A DNA stretch of 64,000 nucleotides from Laburnicola sp. R22_1 (lineage: Eukaryota > Ascomycota > Dothideomycetes > Pleosporales > Didymosphaeriaceae), in NCBI GenBank assembly GCA_014281115.1, contig JACONQ010000006.1, positions 3,224,001 through 3,288,000 of the forward strand, in the 5' to 3' direction. Both the position numbers and the translations under genes were made by a program. Shown here one piece after another: positions 1 through 11,830 of the stretch (the stretch's first letter is position 1; every line of letters starts with the position of its first letter). Below the pieces are notes generated by a model, which made no database searches, was not told the DNA's origin, and saw only the letters and a list, made by a program, of their open reading frames with translations.

Positions 1-1359
1 CTTAAAAGAATCTTCTATAAGAGGGAGTTAGAATTAGTCTACTAGATAGGCTTAATAGCATTCTTTAATAAGTGTTCTAAACACGTTTAAAAGCTAGTTT
101 ATTAGTATTATCTCTATAATATAGAATTTATTAGAATTACTATTAATATATCTAATATATAGGCAAAAGGTAATTTCTACTAGAATATAATAGGAGTATA
201 TTCTAAACGTGTTCTAGGTTTCTCTTAATACCTCTAATTAATTAATCCTTAGTGGCGTTACTAGTCCTTTTATATACGCTTAATAGTTTAATTCTATATT
301 ATACACTTTAAATGCGGAGTAGAATAAGTAGTAGCTAGGAAAGAAAAGATATAGAAGTCTTTGTATAGCTATATAATATAGCTTCTTAATTGTAATACTT
401 AGAATAAATATCTTTAGCTTATAAATCTCCTAGGTACATTATAAAATATATTTAGAATAACTTTTTAATATATTCTAGCAAGCTTAGAGAAGAGGAAAAG
501 CGTTTAAGACTAGACAAAAGATAAGAAGAGTGCTATTACTGCTTTAGGCCTTGTTTAGGCTTTTAGCTATATTAAGAAAAAGTATTAGAATATATTAGAA
601 TCACATTCTAATACTACTAAGTAGGCTAGGAATAAATTTTATAGTACTAAATAATTACTTTCTTTTTTTATAGTAATTACTACGTTAGTGTCCCTAGAAC
701 ACGTTTAGAATATTATACTAATATGTTCTAGTTTAAGAAAGATAGACCTTTAGGATCTAAAGAAGTTTAATGTCTATAATAGGTTTAGAATTAGACCTAA
801 TTATCATATACTATCTATAATTAGTAAGAGATTCTTTAGGAACTAGGAAGAGAAATAAGTAAGTATATCTAAATTAATTTAGGTGTAGGCTAAAATATAT
901 TTAGAACGTAAATAGAAATTATTTAAGGTAGCTAAGGCAGCTAAAAGTCTAATTATAATTTTAGATAATAATAATAAGAATCTAAGACTACCTTTAAGCT
1001 TCTTAGGATATATAAAAAGTTAAAGAATAAGCTTAAAACCTAGAGGAGGCTCTTAGTTATAATTAAGATTAGTAGTATAATTATTTCTATTAGTGGAGTT
1101 GTCTCTAATTAGATTCTTACTAGCACTAATACTAAGGATAAGGTATATCTTACTAAAACTTATTTATATTATATTCTAAACATATTTTAGTAGTATACAC
1201 TTAATTTAAGAGTAGACGCTCTTATTAAATTAGTAACTACAGATTAAAAGGAGTTTAATTAAAATTAAAAACAGCAAACTAGCATTAGATAAAGAGAGGC
1301 TTTAGTTTAAAAAGGAGAAAATTAAGTTTAAGAGAATATAGGGTAGGTAGTAGTATTAG
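1..1359. repeat. RIP-decayed AT-rich repeat with intron-like units
   Basis: Very AT-rich DNA with no intact reading frame. In-frame TAA/TAG codons are dense, as expected when CAA, CAG and TGG are converted by RIP. On the + strand there are at least five segments with GT...AG ends and lengths of 40-48 nt (170-217, 434-478, 582-621, 684-731, 1143-1190). They share an internal TATTCTAAA or TTTAGAATA core, so a multi-intron repetitive gene family may have decayed here. The original product is not recognisable. The stretch continues beyond the left window edge and is interrupted at 1360 by a Copia insertion. Confidence 0.6.
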
Positions 1360-1524
1360 TATTAGATTTAAGCACTATTTAAGCTTATTAAGATGGGGGG
1401 TCTAATAGATAAGATAGATAAACAGTTGTATTGTATGTGTTCTATAACTTATTAGCTTAAGGTCTAATTTAGAGGGTGGAGCCAATCACGTGCCCTTGTT
1501 CGGCAACACGGCTCTAATCTAACA
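1360..1524 (-). repeat. LTR (3' LTR relative to element)
   Basis: 165 bp, colinear without gaps with 6357-6521. It begins TATTAGAT where the other copy has TGTCAGAT, consistent with G-to-A and C-to-T change, and ends ATCTAACA. It is preceded by the duplicated target ATTAG. Confidence 0.85.
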
Positions 1525-4500
1525 CACCCCCTTAGCTTAGACTTATTCTTAAGTTGGACCCCTTGTAGCCGTCCTTTATTCTAGAGTAATAGCCTCTATC
1601 CTTTATTCTAGCTCGTTAATTTGTACCTTCTTTCTGTTAAGATCCTCTACTATATTAACAAGTCCTAGTTAATCTAGAAATTTGCTCTATTTATTAACAG
1701 AAAGGGTCTTTATAAGCCTATTAGCTATTATTTCGTTCGACTAAGTGTAGGTAACCCTAATCCTTTTTTGCGCTACCTTTTGCCTTAACTAATAGTTATA
1801 AACATCTACATAGCAGAGTTTAGTATTAAGCTGCGCAGTCTCCTTAGCAACAAGCTGTATTGTCTGCTAGTTGTCGCATTTAATAGTAATTATTTAATCC
1901 GCGAGCTTAATCTAGAGCTTATTAAGCAGGCGTAATATAAATAGTGCCTCCTTGGCTACCTATAATAGGGCTAGTAGCTCGGCTTTAGTAGTAGATATAG
2001 TAATAGTATCTTGCTTACTTGCTTTCTATATAATTAGCCTACTAAATAGTTTAATAATATATTCTTAAGAACTCTTTTAGTCTAGTATATTGTCCGCAAA
2101 CAAGACATCACTTACTACCTTAAAACTATCTTCTCTACCTAGCTGTAACGCCCTTGTGTGTGTTTCTTAGAGGTATAGTAGGACTCAATTGGCGGCATCT
2201 TAATATTGGCTGCTAGGGTTAGTAAGAAATCGTGCTAATTAGGAGGATGCGAAAGCAGTGTCCGTCCGGGTAGTAACTGCGGCAAATAGGATTAATTCGA
2301 CCTTGCGTTAGTATCTATTAATCTTAGATAGACTAGCGAAGCCTAATTATAGAGTAAGCTTAATACTACTTATTAGGGTATTATGCCTAAGGCTTTAGTT
2401 ATTAACTAGCCTAGCGATCTTGTTAACATATAACGCTTATAAGAGCCAGATCTTTTATTATAGGCGGTTCCTAAGAATCTTAACCCCTAGGAACCATTAG
2501 AGATCTTTTCCTTCTATAAGGGTGTACTTTTCTTATAGTTGCTTAATAACTAGCTTAGCCTAGGGTTTATTCTCCTATTTATAGGCAATAATAATATTAT
2601 CTATATAGAAGAAGATAATTACGCCTTGTTTAATTATATAGCAAGGTTTATAGGGTATACTAATAAAGCCTAAGCCTCGCAGTATTAAAGTAAACTCTCT
2701 CTGCCAGAGTAGTAGTAAGATCCAAAGTCTATATAGCGCCTTATTAAGCTTTAGAATTGTCCCAGGTTTGTTGTAGCCTCATAGCATCCTTATATATATA
2801 TCTCGATTAATCTTTACGTAAATAAAGGCATTCGTGACGTCGTATTAAAGGAGCTCTAGATCGAATCGCGCTGTAATCGCTATAAGCATGCGAAATAATC
2901 GTTTGGCTAATATTGCCGCATATGTATCTTATAACGTAATATTTTTCTATTAATTGCCACAAACAATAAGGCGTGCTTTGCACTTCTTAAATTAGTAATA
3001 TTTATTAAACTTATAGGTGTATACCTATATATAGTTAAGGATTTGTTCTCTAGTTAGCTTAATTATTTTAGCTAGTATCTTAGTCCAGAATCTCATATCT
3101 TAGTGACTATTTAGGTGCTGTTTCTTAGCTTTCTTAAACATATCGCACAGTGGATATTCTTTAAGCTTATTGCGTTAAGAAGGCGGCATAGGCAACTAGC
3201 TCCTATGTAGCTTTAATTCTTTAGAGAGCAATCTTTTTAACTACGCCTTATCTAATATTTTCCTATTAAAGTTTTCTACGTTTGCCGCTTTAGTGCTGGC
3301 TATAAATGCTGCGGCCTATAGGCATATTATTAATAATAAGGATTAGTAATCTTTCCCTTTGTCTTCCTCTACTAATAATTGTGTAAGGAGTGTTACTAGT
3401 AGTAGTGTAATTAGCGGAGTGAAATAAGTATAGTCTACTTTCCTGCCTTGTTAATATCTAGGCTAGTATTTATTCTACGGGTTATCTTAAATCGTCTTAT
3501 CTTTATAGAACAACTCTGTCTCTAATTTAGTTAGTTTAGCTATAGATAGTAGTTTAATCGATCGGACCTATGCAGCGATCTCTTTAAGGGTATTGTGCAT
3601 AAGGTTATCTATAAGGTCCTCTATCTTTCCGCTAAAGATGCTGTCTTCGTTAAATATTATATCCTGGGTGCTAATTACTTTCCTAAGCAAGGGTATCTAT
3701 ATCTAAAAGATGTTGGAGGATTAGTATCCTACCAGATATCTAATCCACGCCTTTAGGTTAAGACGTTATAGCCTACTCTTACTATAGTAGATATTATTTA
3801 TTATTGCAAAAGCTTTGCACTTATATGCCTTAAGATAGGTTTAATTTAGCTTTTATAGTACTGTAACTACTCTATTCTAGAAGGCCACTATTATAAAAAA
3901 GACTTTGTATAGTGTTCTCTAGTGATTCGCATAGTTTGGCGTTTAATTATAGAGGTAGACAGCTAACTAGGTAATTTCTAGCCACATCCTCTATAGTAGG
4001 TTAGCATTAAGTCGCATTGCCTAGGCTTTGTCTTTTATTACACCCCCTAAGTGTTTAGCTCTCCTATCCTGTGCTTGTGTGTTAGGTGCTAAAGGCTTAA
4101 TTATAATCCCCTAGGCTGTGCACTATTAATTAACTTTTTGTTTAACTGTGAATATTTTATTGTCTGCTTTAATTACCTTAACTATAAGATTAAATTAGTT
4201 CTTTATAAACTTTATAAAAGTGGCTAAAGTTTAGATAATAGATCGAGCTATGCGATTGTCCTTAAAGTAGAAATCCCACATTAGTCCTAAGTATTAATTA
4301 GTAATTAGCATTTGGCTCTTCTCTTTTGTTAAGCTGCTATCCTTATAGCTGTAGAAGTCTATTGCGACTTGTTCTCCTAGTCCTTTATTAATTAGTTGTG
4401 GTGTTTAGCGGATCAACCTCTTGAATTTAGCTTGTCCGCAGGCGTCGCACTATACTGTAGTGATGCCTTTAATCCGCACCCCCTTAGATTGCTGCACTAG

Positions 4501-6356
4501 GTGCTTAAGAGCACTAGGGTCTAAATACCCTAGTCGCTTATGCTATTGCAGTAGGTCTGCCTTTTGCGGGGATCTCTTAGTGCGTAAGGTAATCTTATGG
4601 GTGTGGAAGATTGCCTATTCTATTAGTTCTAGTTAGTATTCTAGAATCTATTAGTTGTAGAGCTCTTATAGCTTAGCAATAACTATATTGTCTGCTCGCT
4701 TTAGGCTTGTGGGTTCTAGTTTAGTATCCTACTATAGCCCTTAACGCTATAGTATTCTAAAAGACACTAGGTTGTATAGAAGGTCTAGGTAATAGGCCAC
4801 ATTATTAAGGCGTAGTATTCGCCGTCTAGCTAGGCCCTTTAGTTTAAGGTGAACTATGTCATATTCTTTAATCTATATTTGTATATTTCTAGCCCATATA
4901 AAGTCTCTAGGCGATAGAGGGCGAAATAAGACAAATCGATTAAGATTATTCGCGATGTGGCAGGTAGTGCCTAAATTAAGGATTAAGAAGTATTATAGTG
5001 GGTAGCTTATAGAATTAGATTAATATAATGCTGCATTAAAGCTGGCTTAAATAGTGGAAATTTTTCGTCTATCTAGTTAATTATTATTAATCTTAGGAGT
5101 AGGGGTATGTGAGTTCTTAATTTGTGGGGTTTAAGACCTTAGTCTCTTTACCTTTCTTATCTCCTCTTATAGATCTAAATTATTTCTAATCCTATATTGT
5201 ACTATATTTATAAAGCTAGGTTGTGGCCTGAACTACTCTAGTGTATATTCTAGATATGCGTAGAAGTAGTCTTTTAGACTATGCCTTTATCTATAAGTAG
5301 GGCATTTTCTACCTTTAACTACTGTTGTATTCTCTATTAAGGACTGCTTAGATATAGTACTTTAACCAAAGAATTGTTTTTATTAAGGTCTCCCCTATCT
5401 ATGTTAGTTATTTGTAGAAGATAGCGCGTCTTTAGTAGTATAAGAGGCGTCCCTATTAGTGTCTAGAGTGGATACACTACTAGTAGTAAGAGATAGCTTA
5501 CTAGCAATAAAGGCGCCTCTATACTATTTGCTCTTAATTAGGTAGAGTATTGCTATATATTCTTAGAAGCGTTTTATTATCTTCTTTCTTGTTATATCTG
5601 CGTCTTGGCGTCTAGTTTCTTAAAAGGACACGCCCTAGGTAGGGGCCGCCTTTATAATTGCAGTCAGGAAGTCCTTTATAGTATTATGGATTAATTGTAC
5701 TTTAGCGACATTATTTGTCTCTGCTTCTATAGCTGCCTAATTATACTTAGTTAGCCAGGTATCCTAGTTTAAGGGTTGTCTTATTAGCTTAAGAGCCTGT
5801 AGGTATCGCGCTCTTACCCTATTCCGCTTATCTTCCTTATTAACGTCTACTGTCTACGTTAGAGATTTAATCTATTGCTAGATCTACTCTCTAGGCTTGC
5901 AGCAATTATGTTGCAGGTGTTACAATACAGTTAATTAGATATAGATAACTACTTTCTTAAGACTTATTCTCTCCTCTTAGTATTTCTTGTCCTTAATCTT
6001 ATTGTCCTTAAGCTGTATTTTATAGAACTTAATATCCTCCCTATATATCTTAAGATCTAAATTTAATAGCTCTAATAGGCGTGTTAGAGGGTTTTGTTAA
6101 TTATTATTGTTTACGCGGATAATTGGCTGGTAACTCGCTATTTCTGGCGGCGACGGCGGTGTCGGCTTTTCGCGTGGGAGTTTGACTCTATCTAGATTAA
6201 TAATAGGCCATATATCTATTGGCTTGCATCGCGCTTTTAGCTGAAGCAGCTATGGTGTATAGTTAGTGTAATTGGTTAACACGATTGTTGAGTCGCGGAG
6301 CGTTAACAGCAACATTGTCTTTTCTTAGGATTAATTAAGGTAGTGAGACTCTTAAT
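1525..6356 (-). pseudogene. Copia gag-pol polyprotein relic
   Basis: Decayed polyprotein read on the minus strand. Gag appears to start at the ATG at 6315-6313. It is soon interrupted where CCATGG has become CCATAG (Trp to stop), inside a recognisable Copia Gag stretch rich in NYTNYTP and KARCKPIDIW-like residues. Around 4487-4415 the frame reads a Cys-Asp-Ala-Cys-Gly motif typical of the gag-pre-integrase region. At 2607-2596 the reverse transcriptase active-site box reads YIDN, where active Copia elements have YVDD, again a transition product. RNase H should lie near 2100-1750 but I could not confirm residues there. Stops of the TAG/TAA type recur throughout, so no protein is made. Confidence 0.75.
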
Positions 6357-6521
6357 TGTCAGATTTGAACACTATTTAATCTCATTAAGATAGGGGGTCT
6401 AATAGATAAGATAGATAAACAGTTGTATTGTGTGTGTTCTGTGACTTGTTGGCTCGAGGTCTAATTTAGAGGGTGGAGCCGACCACGTGCCCTTGTTCGG
6501 TAACACGGCTCTAATCTAACA
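6357..6521 (-). repeat. LTR (5' LTR relative to element)
   Basis: 165 bp, the less damaged copy, starting TGTCAGAT and ending ATCTAACA, followed by ATTAG at 6522-6526. It differs from the other LTR mainly by transitions. Confidence 0.85.
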
Positions 6522-6645
6522 ATTAGCAAAAACCTATTTCTAATATATTCTAAACTTATTTTAGTTAGCCTTAAAAAGTCTAATATTTAACCGCGCATTC
6601 TTTCTCTAATTTTTCTTTTTCCTCTTTTCTTAAACTATCCTTATA

Positions 6646-8515
6646 ACGTACTTTGCACTCGAGTCGGACACTCCATCGAGTCGGACACTTTGCCAAGACC
6701 CCACCAAAACGTACTATCAGCAATAGTATAACGCGATGCCTCAACCACACAACAAACCACTGGCGTTAAAAGAAGCGCGTATACAGCTTGCGATCTAGGC
6801 TATCGAACGAGACGCGACACTCTCTTAGCGACGCGCTGCAGCTATCTACAACGTCTCTCAAAGTACACTTAGCAACTAACGCGCTGGAAAGACGTTTAGA
6901 CGCGACTGCGCACCTAACAAAATAAGACTTACTATAAGAGAGGAGCAGGCGATTGTGGAGCATATACTCGACCTAGACGTGCGAGGATTTCCGCCTCGGC
7001 TCGATGCTATAAAAGATATGGCTGATTCTTTACTAGCTACACGCCACTACGAGCCAGTTGGCCAGAGGTGGCCTTATAACTTTGTTAAGCGCTAGCTAGA
7101 GCTTAAAGTCAAGTTCAATCGAAAGTACGACTACAAGAGAGCTCTCTAGGAGGATCCTGAGGTGATACAAGACTGGTTCTAGCTTGTGGAGAATATGAAG
7201 GCCAAACATGGTATCCTAGACGAGGACACCTACAATTTTGATGAAGCAGGCTTTATAATGGGCATGATATCGACTAGAGCAGTAGTCACAGGCTCTGAGC
7301 GTTGAGGACGGCCAAAGCAGGTGCAGCAGGGCAATAGGGAGTGGACAACAGTCATCCAAGGCATCAACGCGATGGGTTGGTGGATCCCACCCTTCATTAT
7401 CTTTGGGGGCAAGCACCACCTCTCCGCCTAGTATAAGGAGAAGGATCTACCTCATAATTGGGTTATTGCAGTCTCTGAGAACGGCTGGACGATAAATAAG
7501 CTTGGTCTGCAATGGCTAAAGCACTTTGATGAGCATACAAAGAGGCGTACTACTGGTGGAGCACATTTGCTTATTATTGATGGCCACGAAAGTCACAACT
7601 CGCTCGAATTCTAGGATTACTGCAAGAAGAGCAATATTGTTACTCTCTGTATGCCCTCGCATTTGTCGCACCTCTTGCAGCCACTTAATGTGGGCTGTTT
7701 CGCGCCTTTAAAAAAGGCGTATGGGCGCCAAGCTGAGGATTTGATGCGCAACCACATCACGCACATCACTAAAATCGAGTTCCTGCCTTGCTTTATTGCT
7801 GCTTTTAAGGCTTCGTTTACTGAAAGTAATATTAAAGGAGGCTTTCAAGGTGCTGGCCTAGTGCCCCACAACCTAGAAGCTGTGATATCGCAGCTTGACG
7901 TCCGCCTGCGTACGCCTCCACTTTGTACTATTCGCGATAGTACATGGGAGTCGCAAACTCCGCGAAATAGTACAGAACTTGGGTCGCAATCGACGCTAGT
8001 TAAGCAGAGGATTCAAAGGCATATAGATAGTTCCCTAACTTATATGGTTAAGGCGGTGGAAAAGCTTGTTAAAGGCGCCGAGCTGATAGGGCATTCTTTA
8101 GTGTTGATGACTAAACGCAACGCCGAACTTCAAGCTGCTAATAAGGCCGCCACACGACGTAAATTATATAAAAGAAAGCGATTGCAGCAAGAAGGAGTCC
8201 TTACAGTTGAAGAGGGCCAGCGACTGGCTACTCTAAAGGACTTTGGGGTGCGTAGTGATGGCAAGAAGGCAAAGAAGAGGGTGCGCACTGATGGAGGCGA
8301 ATCCGCTCAACAGCGCTGTGGACGCTGCGGCAAGCCTGGGCACAATAAAAAACCTGTAGGCAGCTTATAGAAGTAGATTCTGAATAGTTTAGCCTATTTA
8401 GACTATTGAAAATAGTTCATGTTGACTCTATACTATCGTGAATAGTACAGAACTTGGTGGGGTCTTGGCAAAGTGTCCGACTCGATGGAGTGTCCGACTC
8501 GAGTGCAAAGTACGT
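6646..8515 (+). mobile_element. Pogo/Fot1-type DNA transposon, inactive
   Basis: 60-bp perfect terminal inverted repeats at 6646-6705 and 8456-8515, flanked by TA (6644-6645 and 8516-8517), the Tc1/mariner superfamily target. The match even extends 5 bp outward through TTATA/TATAA. The TIR contains the 12-mer GAGTCGGACACT twice, 17 bp apart (6661 and 6678). The element sits inside the older AT-rich block and is itself much less decayed, so it is a younger insertion that has received light RIP-like damage. Confidence 0.85.
6736..8370 (+). pseudogene. Pogo/Fot1 transposase, multiple nonsense mutations
   Basis: A single frame of 545 codons runs from the ATG at 6736 to the stop ending at 8370. 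At least eight internal stops fall in it, including TAG at 6796, 6826, 7093 and 7147, TAA at 6877 and a TGA near 7300. Every one can be explained by C-to-T change in CAG, CAA or CGA. The family layout is visible: an N-terminal HTH region, a CENP-B/Tc5-type HTH, then a DDE_1 domain with NFDEAG, LLIIDGHESH and LLQPLNVGCF motifs carrying the acidic triad. The C-terminal part from 7651 stays open and ends in a basic tail with a CGRCGKPGH knuckle-like motif. Non-functional without suppression. Confidence 0.85.
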
Positions 8516-8527
8516 TATAACTATAAA

Positions 8528-8816
8528 TGTCCGTACACCGTACGGGCAAGGGGCACCTGAGGGTGTTGAGGTTTCAATATTGCCGCACGATGGCATCACG
8601 TGGGGATCACGTGATGCCCGTGCTCCGCGGCCCGTGCGCCGCAAGATCTTCTCCTTTCCATCCGCACCCTCTCTAGAGACAAGCAATCAATACCAAGTCG
8701 TTCTGTTATGTTATTTCCTTTCCTCGTACGATCGCCCCGTACACCCTCCACGCTTGCCAATATAGAGGATTAGAATTCGATGTCTATACAGCTAGCTGTA
8801 GAGTACCCATTCAACA
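8528..8816 (+). repeat. 5' LTR of gag-only element
   Basis: Begins TGTCCGTACACC and ends CATTCAACA. It is nearly identical to 11831-12118 and contains CGTACG at 8539 and 8725. A palindromic GATCACGTGATGC-type stretch lies near 8606. Confidence 0.9.
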
Positions 8817-8880
8817 CTAATTAGTGGTTGACTAACCCTCAACTGCAAATTGGCAAGAGTGAAGACGGATCGCACAAGTT

Positions 8881-9230
8881 GTTATCAGCTATACAATTTG
8901 TTTCGCATACCCTGTCCTCCGTACGCAAGAGGATAGCAGACCAAAAACTTTGTGGAGTCAGTAAGTAGATGTCGCTGCTGTACAAAACAAAGGAAGCGAT
9001 TGTACGAGACGTTATCAGCTGTACGATTTGTTTCGTTATACCCTGTCCTCCGTACGCAAGAGGATAGCAGATCAAACCTTTGTGGAGTCAGTAAGTAGAT
9101 GTCGCTGCTGTACAAAACATAGGAAGCGATTGTACGAGACATACAAAACCTATCCTTATCTATAGGGATAGCAGATTAACTCTTTTATCAAGTCAGTAAG
9201 TAGATGTCGCTGCTGTACGAGATTCAAGAG
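8881..9230 (+). repeat. 130-bp tandem repeat in retroelement leader
   Basis: The unit starting GTTATCAGCT at 8881 recurs at 9011 with an exact 130-bp period and few differences. A third, partial and diverged unit follows to about 9230. Each unit contains the phrase GTCAGTAAGTAGATGTCGC and ends near TGTACGAGA. It lies between the 5' LTR and the gag start, the position of a packaging or leader region. No reading frame crosses it convincingly. Confidence 0.8.
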
Positions 9231-9347
9231 GAGATAGTGCACCAAGCACACCACCAGTAACCGTACGAAGACACGGTTAGACAACAACAAACCCCGATAA
9301 AGCGCGACCCTCCGTACGACCGACCTATCGAACGAACCAGTCACGCA

Positions 9348-11802
9348 ATGGCTACCCCTACCACCTCGCAAGAAGCCTCCACCGCCTCGCACGAAGTCCC
9401 CATCGCCTCACAAGACAACACTGATGTGCCTGAGTATACCGGACCGTACGATCGGTATGTGAAAGGAACAGGAATATTAGAGGAAACACTGCGCAAGGGA
9501 ACAAGACCTGTGTATTGGAATGATGAGATCAACATGGCAAACAATCCTTCTCAGTTGGAAATGCAATCGTACGCGGCATATACTATTGCTGAGTATCGTG
9601 CGTCATACCAGAAAGGGACAGCTTTCTTGGAGTCATTCCAGGAAGACTTTGAAGGATGGGAAGAACACCATTTTTGGAGTTAGGCCGTGCGTACAAGAGA
9701 GAGCTTGTAGCAGTCCTAAGAGAAAAGGGCATTAAGCTAAGGACAGATGCTAGAGCCACAAATACTAGCAAGCTGTACGAAGTAGCCCAAGGCAATGCAG
9801 ATACCACTCGTACAACACTGCCTTCGCCAGCTCGCTCAACTCCTCGTACGCAAACACCAAGGCCAATCTCAAAGACACCTGAGCCAGTTAGGCTGTCGCA
9901 CGAACCCGAACAGAGCAAGCCGCTGCCACCGCAGGCACCTACACAGCTGCAGGTCCCTGCAGACATCTCAAGAGAACCTTCGCACGAGTACCAAAGACAA
10001 TCCCATTCGTACGAACAACCGAATGAACCACCACTCTTCGCACATGGTACCCAACTACCATTTCGCCCACCTGCTCGCGATTATCAAACGCCGTACGGAA
10101 TAGAGCCACCACTAGTCAAACGCGAATCACAGGCACTGTACCAATCTACACAGACTGAGCCTATGCTACAATCCAACCCGTACGAGCTTCCACCCAAGCA
10201 CAACCTACCTCCTCGGAGAATTCCAGCTGACAAGATGATCCAATTTCAAAAGGCATGGAACAAGGATAACAACTATACTGGAGCTCCGTACGACATTTTG
10301 GCAGACAAGACTAGGATCTTTATAGATCTATGCAGACGCCTAGATATTGCTGAGGATCAATACCCAGACATCTTTCCAGATATCCTTACTGGCCGTGCGG
10401 CACAGTATTACCTCCATACTATCCGTCCTGGACAATCGTGGAAGTGCTTGTACGAAGCACTTAACAGTCACTTTAACACTACTGTTAACCATAACCAGTA
10501 TTGGACAGACTGGACCACGATGACTTTCGCACGATGCCAGCGCGAGAACCCTAACAAGAGTCTGCACGAAGTCCTAGAGGCAATGATTGACAGGCTCACC
10601 CTCGCACAGAGAGCATTAGGTGCGGACTTCGCTGGGGAAATTCCTCTCCATACTGCTGTCGTACGAGCATGCCGCGGACACCTAGAGCTAGAGCAGGCTA
10701 TGTTCACCCCTAAGCCTACCTGCGAAGCTCTATTTGCTGATCTCCGTGCGTCAATCCAAGTTGCAATTGATCGCCAATCTAATCAGCACTTGCAAGAGGC
10801 TGATGCATACTACACTGATCGCAAATACAACTTTCCCGCACGAAGAAGCAGACCACCAGTCCCTCGCGGACGAGGATTTCGCGGACGATTCGTACCATCA
10901 TTATCGCGATTCAGATCCCGATCAAACGACATTCGTACGAGACCGAAGAAGTGTTTTGTGTGCCATAAGGAAGGTTGTTGGTCTTCCAACCATCCGCGCG
11001 ATGAGCGTACCCGCGCGACAAGGCAGTACATCACCTTCTATGAAGAGCACAATGATGAAACGCCTTCGTACGAAACCGTTCAGTCCTACATTCAGGACAT
11101 AGAAGGGTATGATGATGAGGAACCTGCTTCGCACGAAGAAGAGGAGCAGAGTGAAGATAATGAGGATGGCAACAATCAAGTGTCCTACCTGACCACTGCT
11201 GCCTATCTTTACCGCACGACTGGCGAACACATCTATAAGACAGAGCCAGAGGAGTGTGCGGAACAGTTTATCCTTGAAGATCGATACCGGACGACATACC
11301 AAGGTGAACTGTGGGATACAGGTGCAGCAAGGATTTCCACTGTTGGCAAAGCACAGCTAGAGGCATACGTACGAGAGAACCCTGTACGAAGATCGATTGG
11401 ACACCTAGCAACACCAACATCAGCTTTGGAGGTCAGAACCCACAAGGATCTCTAGGAACCGTACGAATCACGAATCCAATAGGAACGGTTACCTACCACA
11501 TCCTAGACACTCCAACACCATTCCTGCTGTCACTGGCAGATGCTGACAAGCTGGGTGCCTACTTTAACAATGTTCTGGATGTCATCGTACGAAAGGACGG
11601 CACAACTATACCTGTCGTACGCAAATGGGGACACCCTTTCTTTAATGTTAGCAAGGAAGAAACTGTGTCTTTCTTCACTGAACAAGAACTCCGTCGCCTT
11701 CATCGACGATTCGGACATCCCCGTACGGACAGGGGAATAATGAATGGACGGGGTGAATATTGGCAAGTAGATAGTTCGTGCGGAGGAAGGGAGAACCACT
11801 AA
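9348..11802 (+). pseudogene. Copia-type Gag-protease with frameshifts, truncated
   Basis: Three consecutive frames make one protein. 9348-9683 encodes the Gag N-terminus. 9656-11455 continues Gag through a Pro/Gln-rich linker, a capsid-like region, an Arg-rich patch and a zinc knuckle (CFVCHKEGCW followed by His) to a WDTGA retropepsin motif near 11312. The frame beginning upstream of 11455 then continues to 11802 with the protease tail (TPFLLSLADADKLG) and the start of a gag-pre-integrase domain (LRRLHRRFGHP). Frame changes near 9660-9680 (next to a run of five T) and near 11400-11450 are both -1. Whether the first is programmed is unknown; the second interrupts the protease. Nothing of integrase remains. 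Confidence 0.75.
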
Positions 11803-11830
11803 CAGCAACCTCAAAACAAAAAGTTGCCAG

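Larger units (their letters stand above)
1360..6521 (-). mobile_element. Complete but RIP-inactivated Ty1/Copia LTR retrotransposon
   Basis: The element is bounded by two 165-bp direct repeats and a 5-bp target-site duplication ATTAG at 1355-1359 and 6522-6526. LTR ends form the short inverted repeat TGTCAGAT/ATCTAACA in the right copy. The coding strand is minus: a purine-rich tract (AAGGGGGTG when read on the minus strand) abuts the LTR at 1524, and gag lies next to the right-hand LTR. Domain order read on the minus strand is gag, a CDAC zinc-type motif before integrase, then reverse transcriptase, which is the Copia order. All frames are closed by transition-type stops, so it cannot be autonomous. 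Confidence 0.85.

Noticed and set aside
4421..4636. 71-codon + strand frame inside the Copia element
   Set aside because: It lies antisense to the gag-pre-integrase region of the element, has no domain and arises by chance.
9655..9683. Programmed -1 frameshift at a T5 run in gag
   Set aside because: The T run is not in the phase of a canonical slippery heptamer and the element has another clear frame break, so simple mutation is the safer reading.
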